Shown in pieces: positions 8,215-16,343 of a stretch of 64,000 nt of DNA. A program made the translations under genes and the position numbers. This DNA is from Streptomyces sp. OR43 (lineage in GTDB: Bacteria; Actinomycetota; Actinomycetes; Streptomycetales; Streptomycetaceae). Position 1 is the first letter of the stretch. Each line of letters opens with the position of its first letter. The DNA lies in assembly GCF_008042275.1 (NCBI RefSeq), contig NZ_RDBK01000043.1:3569237-3633236 (forward strand). The letters run 5' to 3'. The notes under the pieces are model-generated. The model was not told the origin of the DNA. It worked only from the letters and a program-made list of their open reading frames with translations, and did not search any database.

Positions 8215-9465
8215 ATGACCAGCCCGTCGCAACCTGCCGGAAGGCCGGACCGCCCGGTGCCGTCGGCCCTGTCCGCCCTCCACGACCGGATCACGCGGGA
8301 AGTCTCCGACCGCGCCGCACGTCTCTGGGACGTCGCGCTCGCCCTGCACCGTGATCCCGAGCTCGCTTTCGAGGAGTACTTCGCGGCGGACCTGCTCTCG
8401 GGCGAGCTGGAGCGCGCCGGTTTCGCGGTGACCCGCGGGGTCGCGGACATGGGCACCGCGTTCGTCGCCGAAGCCGGGGACGGGAACCGGCCCCGGGTGG
8501 CGCTGCTCCTCGAGTACGACGCACTGCCCGGTCTGGGGCACGCCTGCGGCCACAACCTGATCGCTGCCGCCGGACTCGGCGCCGCACTCGCACTGCACAG
8601 CGCACTCCGGTCAGAACCGGGGCCGGGCCCGCCGGGCACAGTGATGGCGGTGGGGACGCCGGCCGAGGAAGGAGGCGGAGGGAAGGCAGTACAGGTGGCA
8701 GCCGGTGTCTTCGACGACGTCGATGCCGCCCTGATGTTTCACCCCGGCGTCAACGACTGGGTCCGGGCGCCACTGACGGCCCAGATCCAGCTTCGAACGG
8801 TCTTCCACGGACGCGCCGCCCACCCCACCGGGAACCCCACCGACGGCGTCGACGCGCTTGCCGCCCTCGTCCAGATGTTCGGGGCGCTCAACGTGCTGCA
8901 GCGGCGCCTGCCTCCAGGGAGCCATGTCCAGGGCATCGTCACGGACGGCGGTCGGGCGACGAACATCGTCCCGGCGCGCGCGGAAGGCCTCTTCGGCCTC
9001 CGCGCGGCGACCACGGATGCGCTGGAGGCGTTGGTCGCGCAGGTCACGCGGTGCGCGCAAGGCACCGCCGACGCCACGGGCACCACGGCGGAGACGTCGC
9101 GAGCCACCACGGGATACCACCATTTCCGCGACAACGACGTGCTCTCCGACCGGTTCGCGCGGCATCTCCGCGCGGCCGGAATCACCCTGGGCCCGCCGAC
9201 GCCCGGAGTGTTCCTGGGCTCGTCCGACATCGGCAACGTGAGCACGGCAGTCCCGTCCATCCATCCTTTCGTGGCCATCCTCGGACCCGGACATTCGGAT
9301 CACACACCGGAGTTCGCCGAGGCCGCGGCGGGGGAGAGCGCGCGTCGCGTGATGCTCGCCTCGGCACTTGCCCTGGCCCGCACCGCTGCGGACCTGCTCG
9401 TCGAACCGGGGTTCAGCGAGATGGCGTGGAAGCGGCAGCGGGAGAAGCCCGCGGCGGGCACCTGA
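8215..9465 (+). CDS. M20 family amidohydrolase/peptidase
   Basis: A 416-residue metallohydrolase of the M20D/AbgB-like group. Metal-binding residues are visible in G-H-A-C-G-H-N (around 105), the catalytic acid in T-P-A-E-E-G-G-G-G-K, and a late H-S-D-H-T-P-E-F. A dimerisation domain lies between (about 185-300). Such enzymes remove an acyl or aminoacyl group from N-substituted amino acids or amides. It follows the decarboxylase by 9 bp, suggesting that it frees an amino acid, or clears an acylated amine, in the same pathway. The substrate is unknown. The codon and base pattern is like its neighbours. Confidence 0.88.
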   Translation: MTSPSQPAGRPDRPVPSALSALHDRITREVSDRAARLWDVALALHRDPELAFEEYFAADLLSGELERAGFAVTRGVADMGTAFVAEAGDGNRPRVALLLEYDALPGLGHACGHNLIAAAGLGAALALHSALRSEPGPGPPGTVMAVGTPAEEGGGGKAVQVAAGVFDDVDAALMFHPGVNDWVRAPLTAQIQLRTVFHGRAAHPTGNPTDGVDALAALVQMFGALNVLQRRLPPGSHVQGIVTDGGRATNIVPARAEGLFGLRAATTDALEALVAQVTRCAQGTADATGTTAETSRATTGYHHFRDNDVLSDRFARHLRAAGITLGPPTPGVFLGSSDIGNVSTAVPSIHPFVAILGPGHSDHTPEFAEAAAGESARRVMLASALALARTAADLLVEPGFSEMAWKRQREKPAAGT

Positions 9466-9587
9466 CCGGCCCGGCGGAACGGGGCGTGGCGCGGCAGGCG
9501 GATGGCCGGACGTTACGAGAAGGCCGTTGCGGGTACCGATGTGCGGTCGGTGCAACGGGCGCCGCGGGTCCTGACCGGGAGGTACGT

Positions 9588-12077
9588 ATGGAGTCTTCGG
9601 TTGACCGGATCGCACAGCCGTGGGGCAGCCGTACTCCGTACGCCCGGGGTGACGCGTGGCCCTGCCGGACGGACGCCCGTCTGACGGCGGGTGTGGAGCC
9701 CGACGAGGTGGAGCGGTGGGTGCAGGCTGCTTCGATTCTTCATTCCGACGGCGACGCCATGGACATCGCCGTCAAGGACGGCCGGATGGTGGGTGTGCGC
9801 GGCCGGGCGGTGGACCGTGTCAACCGTGGCCGGCTGGGGCCGAAGGACGTGTTCGGCTGGCAGGCCAACGCCTCCGCGGACCGGCTGACCAGGCCGCTGG
9901 TCCGTCGCGACGGAAAGCTCGTGGAAACGGACTGGCACACCGCCATGTCGCTCGTGGCCGGTCGTTCGCGTGACCTGCTCCAGGAGCGGGGCCCCGGTTC
10001 GATCGGCTTCTACACGTCAGGCCAGTTGTACCTGGAGGAGTACTACACGCTGGCGGTCGCAGCCCGGGCCGGCATCGGCACCAACCATCTGGACGGCAAC
10101 ACCCGCCTGTGTACGTCGACGGCGGCCGAGGCGCTCAAGGAGTCCTTCGGCTGCGACGGTCAGCCCGGTACGTACGACGACATCGACCACGCCGACGTCA
10201 TCGCGCTGTTCGGTCACAACCTGGCCGAGACGCAGCCCGTTCAGTGGATGCGTATCCTCGACCGGCTCGAGGGAGGCGATCCGCCGCGTCTGGTGTGTGT
10301 GGATCCGCGGCCCACGCGGGTCGCCCGCGCGGCCACCGTGCACCTGGCTCCGCGCGTGGGAACCAATGTGGCGCTGCTCAACGCGCTCCTGCACGAGATC
10401 ATCCGCACCGGCCGCGTCGATCACGACTATCTCGCGGCCCACACCGTCGGCTTCGAGGAGCTGGCGAAGATGGTCGAGGACCGTACTCCCGAGTGGGCGT
10501 CGGGTATCTGCGACGTTCCCGCGGCGCGGATCGTGGAGGCAGCGGAGGTACTCGGCACGGCCGACAGCCTGTTGTCCACCGTCCTGCAGGGTGTCTACCA
10601 GTCCCACCAGGCCACGGCCGCCGCGGTGCAGATCAACAATCTGCATCTGCTGCGCGGCATGCTGGGGCGGCCGGGCGCCGGCGTGCTGCAGATGAACGGG
10701 CAGCCCACCGCGCAGAACACCCGGGAGTGCGGTGCCGACGGAGACCTGCCCGGGTTCCGGAACTGGCAGAACGACCAGCAGGTGGCGGACCTCGCGAAGG
10801 TGTGGAACGTCGAACCCTCGACGATCCCGCATTACGCCCCGCCCACCCATGCCATGCAGATCTTCCGGTACGCGGAGCAGGGCTCGATCCGGATGCTCTG
10901 GATCAGCGGCACCAATCCGGCCGTGTCCCTGCCCGAGCTGTCCCGGATCCGTTCGATCCTGTCCCAGGAACGGCTGTTCGTCGTCGTCCAGGACCTGTTC
11001 CTCACGGAGACGGCTCAACTGGCGGACGTGGTTCTGCCGGCGGCTACATGGGGCGAGAAGACCGGCACCTTCACCAACGCGGACCGCACCGTGCATCTGT
11101 CCGACAAGGCCGTGGAGCCGCCGGGCGAGGCGAGGCCGGACCTCGACATCTTCCTCGACTACGCGCAGCGCATGGACTTCCGGGACAAGGACGGCGCACC
11201 GCTGATTTCCTGGCACGATCCGGAGTCCGCGTTCGAGGCGTGGAAGCGCTGCAGCGCCGGGCGGCCCTGCGACTACACCGGCCTCACCTACGGGCTGCTC
11301 CGCGGCGGCAGCGGCATCCAGTGGCCTTGCAACGAGCAGGCGCCGGAGGGAACCAACCGCCTGTACACCGACGGCATCACCTGGGCGCACGCCGACGTGT
11401 GCGAGTCCTACGGCAAGGACCTCGTCACCGGGGCGTCCGTCACAGCGGTCGAGTACCGCTCCCTCAACCCGGACGGCAAGGCGGTGATCAAGGCCGCCGA
11501 GTACCTCCCGCCGCACGAGTGGCCGAGTGACGACTATCCCTTCCAGTTGACGACCGGACGCACCCTCTACCACTTCCACACCCGCACCAAGACGGGCCGC
11601 GTGCCCCAACTGAACGCCGCGGCCCCCGACGTGTGGGTCGAGATCTCCGCCTCCGACGCGGAAGCCCGGGAGCTCGGCGAGGGCGACCTCGTCGAGGTCA
11701 CCAGTCCGCGTGGCGCCCTGCGAGGGCGGTTGAGGATCACCGACATCCGGGCCGGCCTGCTGTTCGTCCCCTTCCACTACGGCTACTGGGACACGGACTC
11801 CGGCTCGGGACCGGACGACTCGACCCCGCCGCGCGCGGCGAACGAGACCACCGTCACCGACTGGGACCCGGTGTCCAAACAGCCGCTGTTCAAGACGGCC
11901 GCGGCCGCCGTCACCCTGCTGGAGAGGAGCTCCGGCCGTCCGGCGCCGGCGCCCACGACCACAGCGTCCGCGCCCTCCCGTGCGGCCGGCGTCCGCCCCA
12001 CCCGAGGCGGCGCCACAGCCCGCGTCACCGAGACAACCGGCACGTACCGGCACGAGACCGCCGGAGGCGCACAGTGA
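9588..12077 (+). CDS. Molybdopterin oxidoreductase lacking the N-terminal 4Fe-4S cysteines
   Basis: An 829-residue member of the DMSO-reductase superfamily (nitrate reductase / formate dehydrogenase branch). The molybdopterin fold is complete: N-T-R-L-C-T-S near residue 175 gives the expected Mo-ligand cysteine (C175), G-H-N-L-A-E-T-Q-P follows, W-I-S-G-T-N-P-A-V is around 440, and the C-terminal cap holds Q-L-T-T-G-R-T-L-Y-H-F-H-T-R. The usual N-terminal C-x2-C-x3-C-x(about 26)-C cluster is absent: the segment has only one Cys (C26), and the site normally ending in R-L-C reads R-G-R-L-G. No Tat signal is seen, so it is cytoplasmic. GGGAGG precedes the ATG at 9588. It is translationally coupled to the next gene. 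The substrate is unknown. Confidence 0.88.
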   Translation: MESSVDRIAQPWGSRTPYARGDAWPCRTDARLTAGVEPDEVERWVQAASILHSDGDAMDIAVKDGRMVGVRGRAVDRVNRGRLGPKDVFGWQANASADRLTRPLVRRDGKLVETDWHTAMSLVAGRSRDLLQERGPGSIGFYTSGQLYLEEYYTLAVAARAGIGTNHLDGNTRLCTSTAAEALKESFGCDGQPGTYDDIDHADVIALFGHNLAETQPVQWMRILDRLEGGDPPRLVCVDPRPTRVARAATVHLAPRVGTNVALLNALLHEIIRTGRVDHDYLAAHTVGFEELAKMVEDRTPEWASGICDVPAARIVEAAEVLGTADSLLSTVLQGVYQSHQATAAAVQINNLHLLRGMLGRPGAGVLQMNGQPTAQNTRECGADGDLPGFRNWQNDQQVADLAKVWNVEPSTIPHYAPPTHAMQIFRYAEQGSIRMLWISGTNPAVSLPELSRIRSILSQERLFVVVQDLFLTETAQLADVVLPAATWGEKTGTFTNADRTVHLSDKAVEPPGEARPDLDIFLDYAQRMDFRDKDGAPLISWHDPESAFEAWKRCSAGRPCDYTGLTYGLLRGGSGIQWPCNEQAPEGTNRLYTDGITWAHADVCESYGKDLVTGASVTAVEYRSLNPDGKAVIKAAEYLPPHEWPSDDYPFQLTTGRTLYHFHTRTKTGRVPQLNAAAPDVWVEISASDAEARELGEGDLVEVTSPRGALRGRLRITDIRAGLLFVPFHYGYWDTDSGSGPDDSTPPRAANETTVTDWDPVSKQPLFKTAAAAVTLLERSSGRPAPAPTTTASAPSRAAGVRPTRGGATARVTETTGTYRHETAGGAQ

Positions 12078-12565
12078 ACGGCATCAACCTCACCCTGCGC
12101 GCGCTGCACCACGGAGAGCGGCACCTGGCCAAGGAACTGGCCGTCGTCGCCGAACGCCACATCACCGAGCACGAGATCCACCACCTCGCCATGGACCTGG
12201 TTACTTGGTCGAACGAGGCCTGCGTCCGCCTCGCGGAGACAGCCGGCCACTACGGCCTGGCTCTCGACGGTCCCGCGCACGCGTCCACATCCGGCCTGAT
12301 GCCGGCGATTCGTGAGAAGACCGCCGAAGCCATGGATGCCCGGCCGGAGCCAGGTCTCCTCCTGCTGAAGGATCTGCGCGGTATCCACCTCGCCGCAGTG
12401 GGTAACTCCCTGTACTGGGAGATGCTCGCCCAGGCGGGGCAGGCAACGAAGGACACGCGCCTGCTGGACCTGGCATCGTCCTGCCACCCCCGGACCCTGC
12501 GGCAGATGCGCTGGTCCAACACCATGATCAAGAATCTCTCACCCCAAGTCCTCACCAGTCTCTGA
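12074..12565 (+). CDS. Small helical protein coupled to the molybdoenzyme
   Basis: A 163-residue protein whose GTG start overlaps the TGA of the molybdopterin oxidoreductase (GTGA), with GGAGGCG just before it, so the two are translationally coupled. It is predicted to be almost all helix. The first half has a regular spacing of acidic residues and histidines (L-H-H-G-E-R-H-L-A-K-E-L, then E-R-H-I-T-E-H-E-I-H-H-L-A), which recalls ferritin-like or haemerythrin-like bundles. No membrane segment or signal peptide is present. The family is not firmly recognised. A metal-binding or redox partner, or a maturation chaperone for the molybdoenzyme, are the obvious possibilities. Confidence 0.75.
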   Translation: MNGINLTLRALHHGERHLAKELAVVAERHITEHEIHHLAMDLVTWSNEACVRLAETAGHYGLALDGPAHASTSGLMPAIREKTAEAMDARPEPGLLLLKDLRGIHLAAVGNSLYWEMLAQAGQATKDTRLLDLASSCHPRTLRQMRWSNTMIKNLSPQVLTSL

Positions 12566-12770
12566 CCTGCCCGGCCGCACACCTCGGTGTCGCCGGCCGG
12601 GCCGGTCTTCCGGCGAAGCGATCGTTGCCGCGGCGATGTCCGGCCGGCGCTCATCGAACGCCTCGTCGTGATCGCGGGGGCAGCGGGAATACCTTGCCCC
12701 GCAGGTGTGGGGCCGCGGATCACGGATACCCGGAGGAAGGACGCACGGGTGTGAAGGAGGAGGCGGTGGA

Positions 12771-13703
12771 GTGAGTCCAGACGTCGAGCTACGGATCGGG
12801 CGACGCAAGGTCAACGTCAAGCGGGCCGACAAGGTGTTGTTCCCGAGGGACGGCATCACGAAGGCCGATCTCGCCGAGCACTACCGGCGTGTGGCGCCGC
12901 GGATGCTGCCCGAGCTGCGCGGCAGGCCCCTGATGCTCGAGCGGATGCCGGACGGCATCGACGGAGACCGCTTCTATCAGAAGGAGGTCTCCGGCTACTT
13001 TCCCGAGTGGATCCATCGTGCCACGGTCGCCAAGGAAGACGGCGAGGTCACGCATGTGGTCTGCGACGACACCGCGACCTTGGTCTATCTCGCGGGCCAG
13101 GCGTGCATCACCCCGCACCGCTGGCTGAGCCGCGCCGACGAACCGCGCCGGCCCGACCGCATGGTCTTCGACCTGGACCCGCCCGCCGACGACTTCGCGC
13201 CCGTACGCCGAGCGGCGCACCGCCTGCACGAACTGCTCGAGGAGCTGGACCTCCCCTCGGGCCTGATGACCACAGGCTCACGGGGGCTGCACGTCGTCGT
13301 ACCGCTGAACCGGCGCGATGACGCCGACGACGTGCTGGCGCTCGCCCGCGCCATGGCCGGGACGCTTGCCTCGCGGTACGAGCAGGAGCTGACGACCGAG
13401 CCCCGCAAGGACGCCCGCAAGGGACGCCTGTACCTGGACGTCGCACGCAACGGCTACGCCCAGACCGTGGTCGCGCCGTTCGCCGTCCGGTCCAGGCCGG
13501 GCGCGCCCGTGGCGGTCCCGCTGGACTGGGACGAACTGGACGACCCCGAAGTGACCGCACGCCGCTGGACGGTGACCGACCTCGGTGACCGCTTGGAGAA
13601 GGACCCGTGGGAGGGGCTCGGGCGCCGCGGCCGCGGCGTGACCGCGGCGAACCGGCGCCTGCGAGGGCCGGCACGGAGCGCGGGTGCCGCGCGCCGGGAC
13701 TGA
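12771..13703 (+). CDS. ligD: LigD-type DNA polymerase/primase domain protein
   Basis: A 310-residue stand-alone polymerase domain (PolDom, archaeo-eukaryotic primase fold) of the non-homologous end-joining ligase LigD. It begins with the family's R-K-V-N-V-K-R-A-D-K-V-L-F-P segment. The catalytic aspartates lie in M-V-F-D-L-D-P-P (about 120), with G-S-R-G-L-H-V-V-V-P-L downstream and D-V-A-R-N-G-Y-A-Q-T near 225. It would fill gaps and add ribonucleotides at DNA breaks, working with Ku and a separate ligase, as in many Streptomyces where LigD is split. The ligase and nuclease domains are absent here. The GTG at 12771 is chosen because AGGAGG lies just upstream and homology starts at once. Confidence 0.9.
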   Translation: MSPDVELRIGRRKVNVKRADKVLFPRDGITKADLAEHYRRVAPRMLPELRGRPLMLERMPDGIDGDRFYQKEVSGYFPEWIHRATVAKEDGEVTHVVCDDTATLVYLAGQACITPHRWLSRADEPRRPDRMVFDLDPPADDFAPVRRAAHRLHELLEELDLPSGLMTTGSRGLHVVVPLNRRDDADDVLALARAMAGTLASRYEQELTTEPRKDARKGRLYLDVARNGYAQTVVAPFAVRSRPGAPVAVPLDWDELDDPEVTARRWTVTDLGDRLEKDPWEGLGRRGRGVTAANRRLRGPARSAGAARRD

Positions 13704-13738
13704 CCTCCCTCATGGAGAGAGCCCGTACACGAGCGGCA

Positions 13739-13760
13739 GCCTCTGCAGCCGGGCAGAGGC
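13739..13760. terminator. Bidirectional terminator hairpin
   Basis: GCCTCTGC-AGCCGG-GCAGAGGC forms a perfect 8-bp stem with a 6-base loop between the stops of the converging ligD-like and CYP152 genes. It has no T-run, which is common for Streptomyces terminators. Confidence 0.7.
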
Positions 13761-13778
13761 CCGGCCCGTCCCGAACGG

Positions 13779-15002
13779 CTACACCGGGGGCATGGGCGTC
13801 ATGACGAAGCCGCTTCGTGGTGCCGTGGGCATGCGATGCAGCGGAATGCCCAGGTTCTGGGCGGGCACGTCGTAGCGCAGTCCGGCCAGCAGAGGGACCA
13901 GGGTTTCGAGGACCGTCAGCGTGACGTCCTCCCCGGGGCAGCGGTGGTTGGTGGCGGGGTCGCCTCCGCCCTGGGGCACCAGTTCGTCGCGGTCGGGCTC
14001 GTGACCCACGAAACGGCCCGGGTCGAACGTGTACGGCTCCGGCCAGAGGCCCGGGTCGTGGTTCTGCCCGTACAGGTCGAGCAGGACCATGCTGCCGACC
14101 GGAATGTCCTGCCCATCCCAGCGTAGATCGGCTGCGGCGAGCCCGCCGACGAAGGGCGCGAAGGGATAGAACCGTCGGACCTCGTGGGCGAAGGCGCGGG
14201 CGTAGGCCGCGTCGCCGGCGGCGAGGCGCTCGCGGTGTCCCGGCCAGCGGTGCAGGGCATGCGCGGCGAAGGTCAGGAACCAGGTGACAGCGACCGTCGG
14301 GCGGAGCACGTTCAGGACCTCGACCGCCGCGGTATCCGGGTCCAACGGTTGGCCCTCGGCGTCACGGTGGGCGGCCACGGCCGCAAGCACCGAACCCGCG
14401 GGAGCCGGTTGCGTCCCGTCGCGGGCCGCCTCGACAAGCCGGCCCAGACGTTCTTCCTGACGGCTGCGGGCACGGCGGGCCCGTAGGTGACGGGGCCCCG
14501 GCGTGGCGAAGCCGTCGACCATGGCGACCAGATCGCGGGCCATCTCCTCAGTGCCGGCATCGTCGAGGGGCACGCCGGACCAGCCGCAGACTGAGCGCGT
14601 GAGCAGCAGGCTCGACTCGTCGAAGAGCACGACCTGGTCGCGGCCCGCCCACCGCTGCCGGGCGAGGTCCCACTCGGCCCTGAGCTGCTCCGCCAGGGAG
14701 CCGAGTCCGCCGCGGTCTTTGAGCAGGGACATGAACAGGGATTTGCGTACCCGGTGTTGGCGGCCGTCGAGCGTGTGCACGGCCCCGCGTCCGAAGAGAG
14801 TGTCGAGGACGGGGCCCGGCAGTGCGCCATGGCGCTCGATGTGGCTCTCGTCGTAGAAGAAGCGCACCGCTTCGGGGCCGTGGAGGGCCACAGCGTTCTT
14901 TCCCAAGAGACGGCAGTGCACCGGCTTGCCGCCGCTGCGGCGACGACGGTCGGGCAACCACGCGTATCCCTGGGCCATCAAGGCCAAGGTGCTGTCGAGC
15001 AC
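13779..15002 (-). CDS. CYP152-family fatty-acid peroxygenase (P450)
   Basis: A 407-residue cytochrome P450 of the hydrogen-peroxide-using CYP152 group. The loop Q-G-G-G-D-...-N-H-R-C-P-G-E-D gives the heme-ligand cysteine C355, and N-V-L-R-P-T-V-A-V holds the Arg-Pro pair (R234-P235). In this family that pair replaces the usual acid-Thr couple and binds the fatty-acid carboxylate. L-L-G-K-N near residue 33 and the Y-D-V-P tail also fit. It should hydroxylate or decarboxylate fatty acids at alpha/beta carbons with H2O2 and no redox partner. The GTG at 15002 is preferred over an upstream ATG at 15062 because GAGGGAGG lies 6 bases before it and the length then matches known members. Confidence 0.9.
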   Translation of the reverse strand: MLDSTLALMAQGYAWLPDRRRRSGGKPVHCRLLGKNAVALHGPEAVRFFYDESHIERHGALPGPVLDTLFGRGAVHTLDGRQHRVRKSLFMSLLKDRGGLGSLAEQLRAEWDLARQRWAGRDQVVLFDESSLLLTRSVCGWSGVPLDDAGTEEMARDLVAMVDGFATPGPRHLRARRARSRQEERLGRLVEAARDGTQPAPAGSVLAAVAAHRDAEGQPLDPDTAAVEVLNVLRPTVAVTWFLTFAAHALHRWPGHRERLAAGDAAYARAFAHEVRRFYPFAPFVGGLAAADLRWDGQDIPVGSMVLLDLYGQNHDPGLWPEPYTFDPGRFVGHEPDRDELVPQGGGDPATNHRCPGEDVTLTVLETLVPLLAGLRYDVPAQNLGIPLHRMPTAPRSGFVMTPMPPV

Positions 15003-15111
15003 GTAGAGCCTCCCTCTGCTGTGAACGTGCCGGGTACGGGGCGGTGAGAGGTACACGGGCATACGGGTACGTACGCACGGGGGTTGCGAACGGAGCCGGC
15101 CGGGGCAGCGG

Positions 15112-15318
15112 TCAGGCGCCGCGTTGGCGGACGTCTTCTTGCGCGTCCTCGTTGGGGGACAGCGCGTCAGAAGCCTCGCCGTCCTGGCCACCCCGCTCCC
15201 CGTCGTCGTCCACGAGGTTCGTCTCGGTCTGTTCCGCCTCGTGCAGAACCTCGCCGGCGGCCGTGGCGGGATGCTCCTCGTCCCGTGCGGGTTCGTGCTT
15301 GGGGTGGTGCGTGCTCAT
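15112..15318 (-). CDS. Small acidic hydrophilic protein
   Basis: A 68-residue protein very rich in Glu, Asp, His and Gln with no hydrophobic core, so probably disordered. AAGGAG stands at good distance before the ATG, which supports translation. No family is recognised. It lies between the P450 gene and the next small basic protein, on the same strand. Confidence 0.55.
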   Translation of the reverse strand: MSTHHPKHEPARDEEHPATAAGEVLHEAEQTETNLVDDDGERGGQDGEASDALSPNEDAQEDVRQRGA

Positions 15319-15385
15319 GGGTCTCCTTGATCACATGGCTCCCACTGACCGGGCCCCGCGGGCCCGGGGGCGCTGCGGTTGTCGG

Positions 15386-15712
15386 TCAGCGGCCGAGGGC
15401 CTTGGCCAGCTGCTGTTTGTTCATGGACGACCGGCCGTCGATGTTGCGCTTCTTGGCCTCCGCGTACAGCTGATCCTTTGTCTGCCCCTCAGAGCCACTG
15501 TGCGAGCGCTCGCCGCCGCGCTGGGAGGCGGACTTCTTGTCCCGCGTGGACGTCCTTCCGGCCGTTTTCGACTCGCCGGAACGGGCGCGTTCCTTGTTCA
15601 CGGTGCGCGCCGCGATCTCCTTCGCACGTCCTTCGGAGGCGCCGCGCTTCTCCGCGCCTTCCTTGATGTGCTCGTACTGACGCTCTCGCTTCTTGCTGGA
15701 ACCCTGCGGCAT
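15386..15712 (-). CDS. Small basic protein with C-terminal Rho-N/SAP-like helix pair
   Basis: A 108-residue, Lys/Arg/Ser-rich protein. The N-terminal half (M-P-Q-G-S-S-K-K-R-E-R-Q-Y-E-H-I) matches actinobacterial proteins usually labelled plasmid stabilisation protein. The last 30 residues (T-K-D-Q-L-Y-A-E-A-K-K-R-N-I-D-G-R-S-S-M-N-K) form the two-helix Rho-N/SAP-like module that binds nucleic acid. There is no toxin-antitoxin partner, so the plasmid label need not be functional. It is more likely a small nucleic-acid-binding stress protein. The GC content is like its neighbours. Confidence 0.75.
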   Translation of the reverse strand: MPQGSSKKRERQYEHIKEGAEKRGASEGRAKEIAARTVNKERARSGESKTAGRTSTRDKKSASQRGGERSHSGSEGQTKDQLYAEAKKRNIDGRSSMNKQQLAKALGR

Positions 15713-16343
15713 GACGTACCCCTTCCCAACCGGATACGGTCCGCCGGGCGGGCTGCCCGACGGTTTTCCGCGTACCCTCCGGCGGGCCTCTCATCCATGA
15801 CCCGGACGGATCCCATCTGACCTGAAGTCCTGGCAGGTGTGCGAGCAGGCGGCGACCGAACGGATGATGAGGAACCCCGCGCATCGAGCACGACTACCGC
15901 GAACAGAGGACCAGCCCTGGAGCCGATGAGGTCCGCCCGCCTCGTCGCCACGCTGCCGACGCTCCCAGAGCTTGACGTACAGCTCGGTGAAGGAGCAGCC
16001 CGGCTGGACGCCGGACGCCCCGCGGCGCAAGGCGTCCGGCAGTTGCCGACCTGCGTAGCCGCGATCGTCGACTGCGCCCACGTGAGGTGGAACACCTGTT
16101 GGCCCACCCGGCTGGAGGTGCCACGGAACAGGATCCGGGACGGCGGGCCCAGGGCCCGGGGCGGGGGCATCCGGTGTGATGCGGTCCGGCCCCGGGCGAG
16201 AAGACCTCCTGGCTTGACGAGGCCTGTCGGAACCGCGTCAGCGGGCCGGGCGCGAGGAGGCCTGTCCGGACGGCGTCACCCGGCCGGGCGCGAGGAGGCC
16301 TGTCCGGACCGCGTCGCCCGGCCGGGCCGCCCGGTCCTGCCTC
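15713..16343. other. Long spacer without a gene, ending in tandem repeats
   Basis: About 630 bases upstream of the small basic protein and downstream of the DHA2 transporter. Frames on both strands are open by composition only. Three degenerate 38-bp repeats fill 16211-16323, just downstream of the transporter stop. The region should also hold the promoter of the small-protein gene at 15712, but none was recognised. Confidence 0.4.
16211..16323. repeat. Three tandem 38-bp repeats
   Basis: Units at 16248-16285 and 16286-16323 are 38 bases each and nearly identical. Both begin GGGCGCGAGGAGGCCTGTCC and end in CCCGGCC or GCCCGGCC. A diverged 37-base copy at 16211-16247 precedes them. Each unit contains AGGCCT and GC-rich self-complementary pieces, so the tract may fold and act as a 3' end structure for the DHA2 gene. 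Confidence 0.75.

Noticed and set aside
10017..12053. 678-codon minus-strand frame
   Set aside because: It lies wholly opposite the molybdopterin oxidoreductase and has no motif of its own.
15386..15712. Plasmid maintenance locus
   Set aside because: The usual database label for this protein mentions plasmids, but there is no partner gene or plasmid feature around it.
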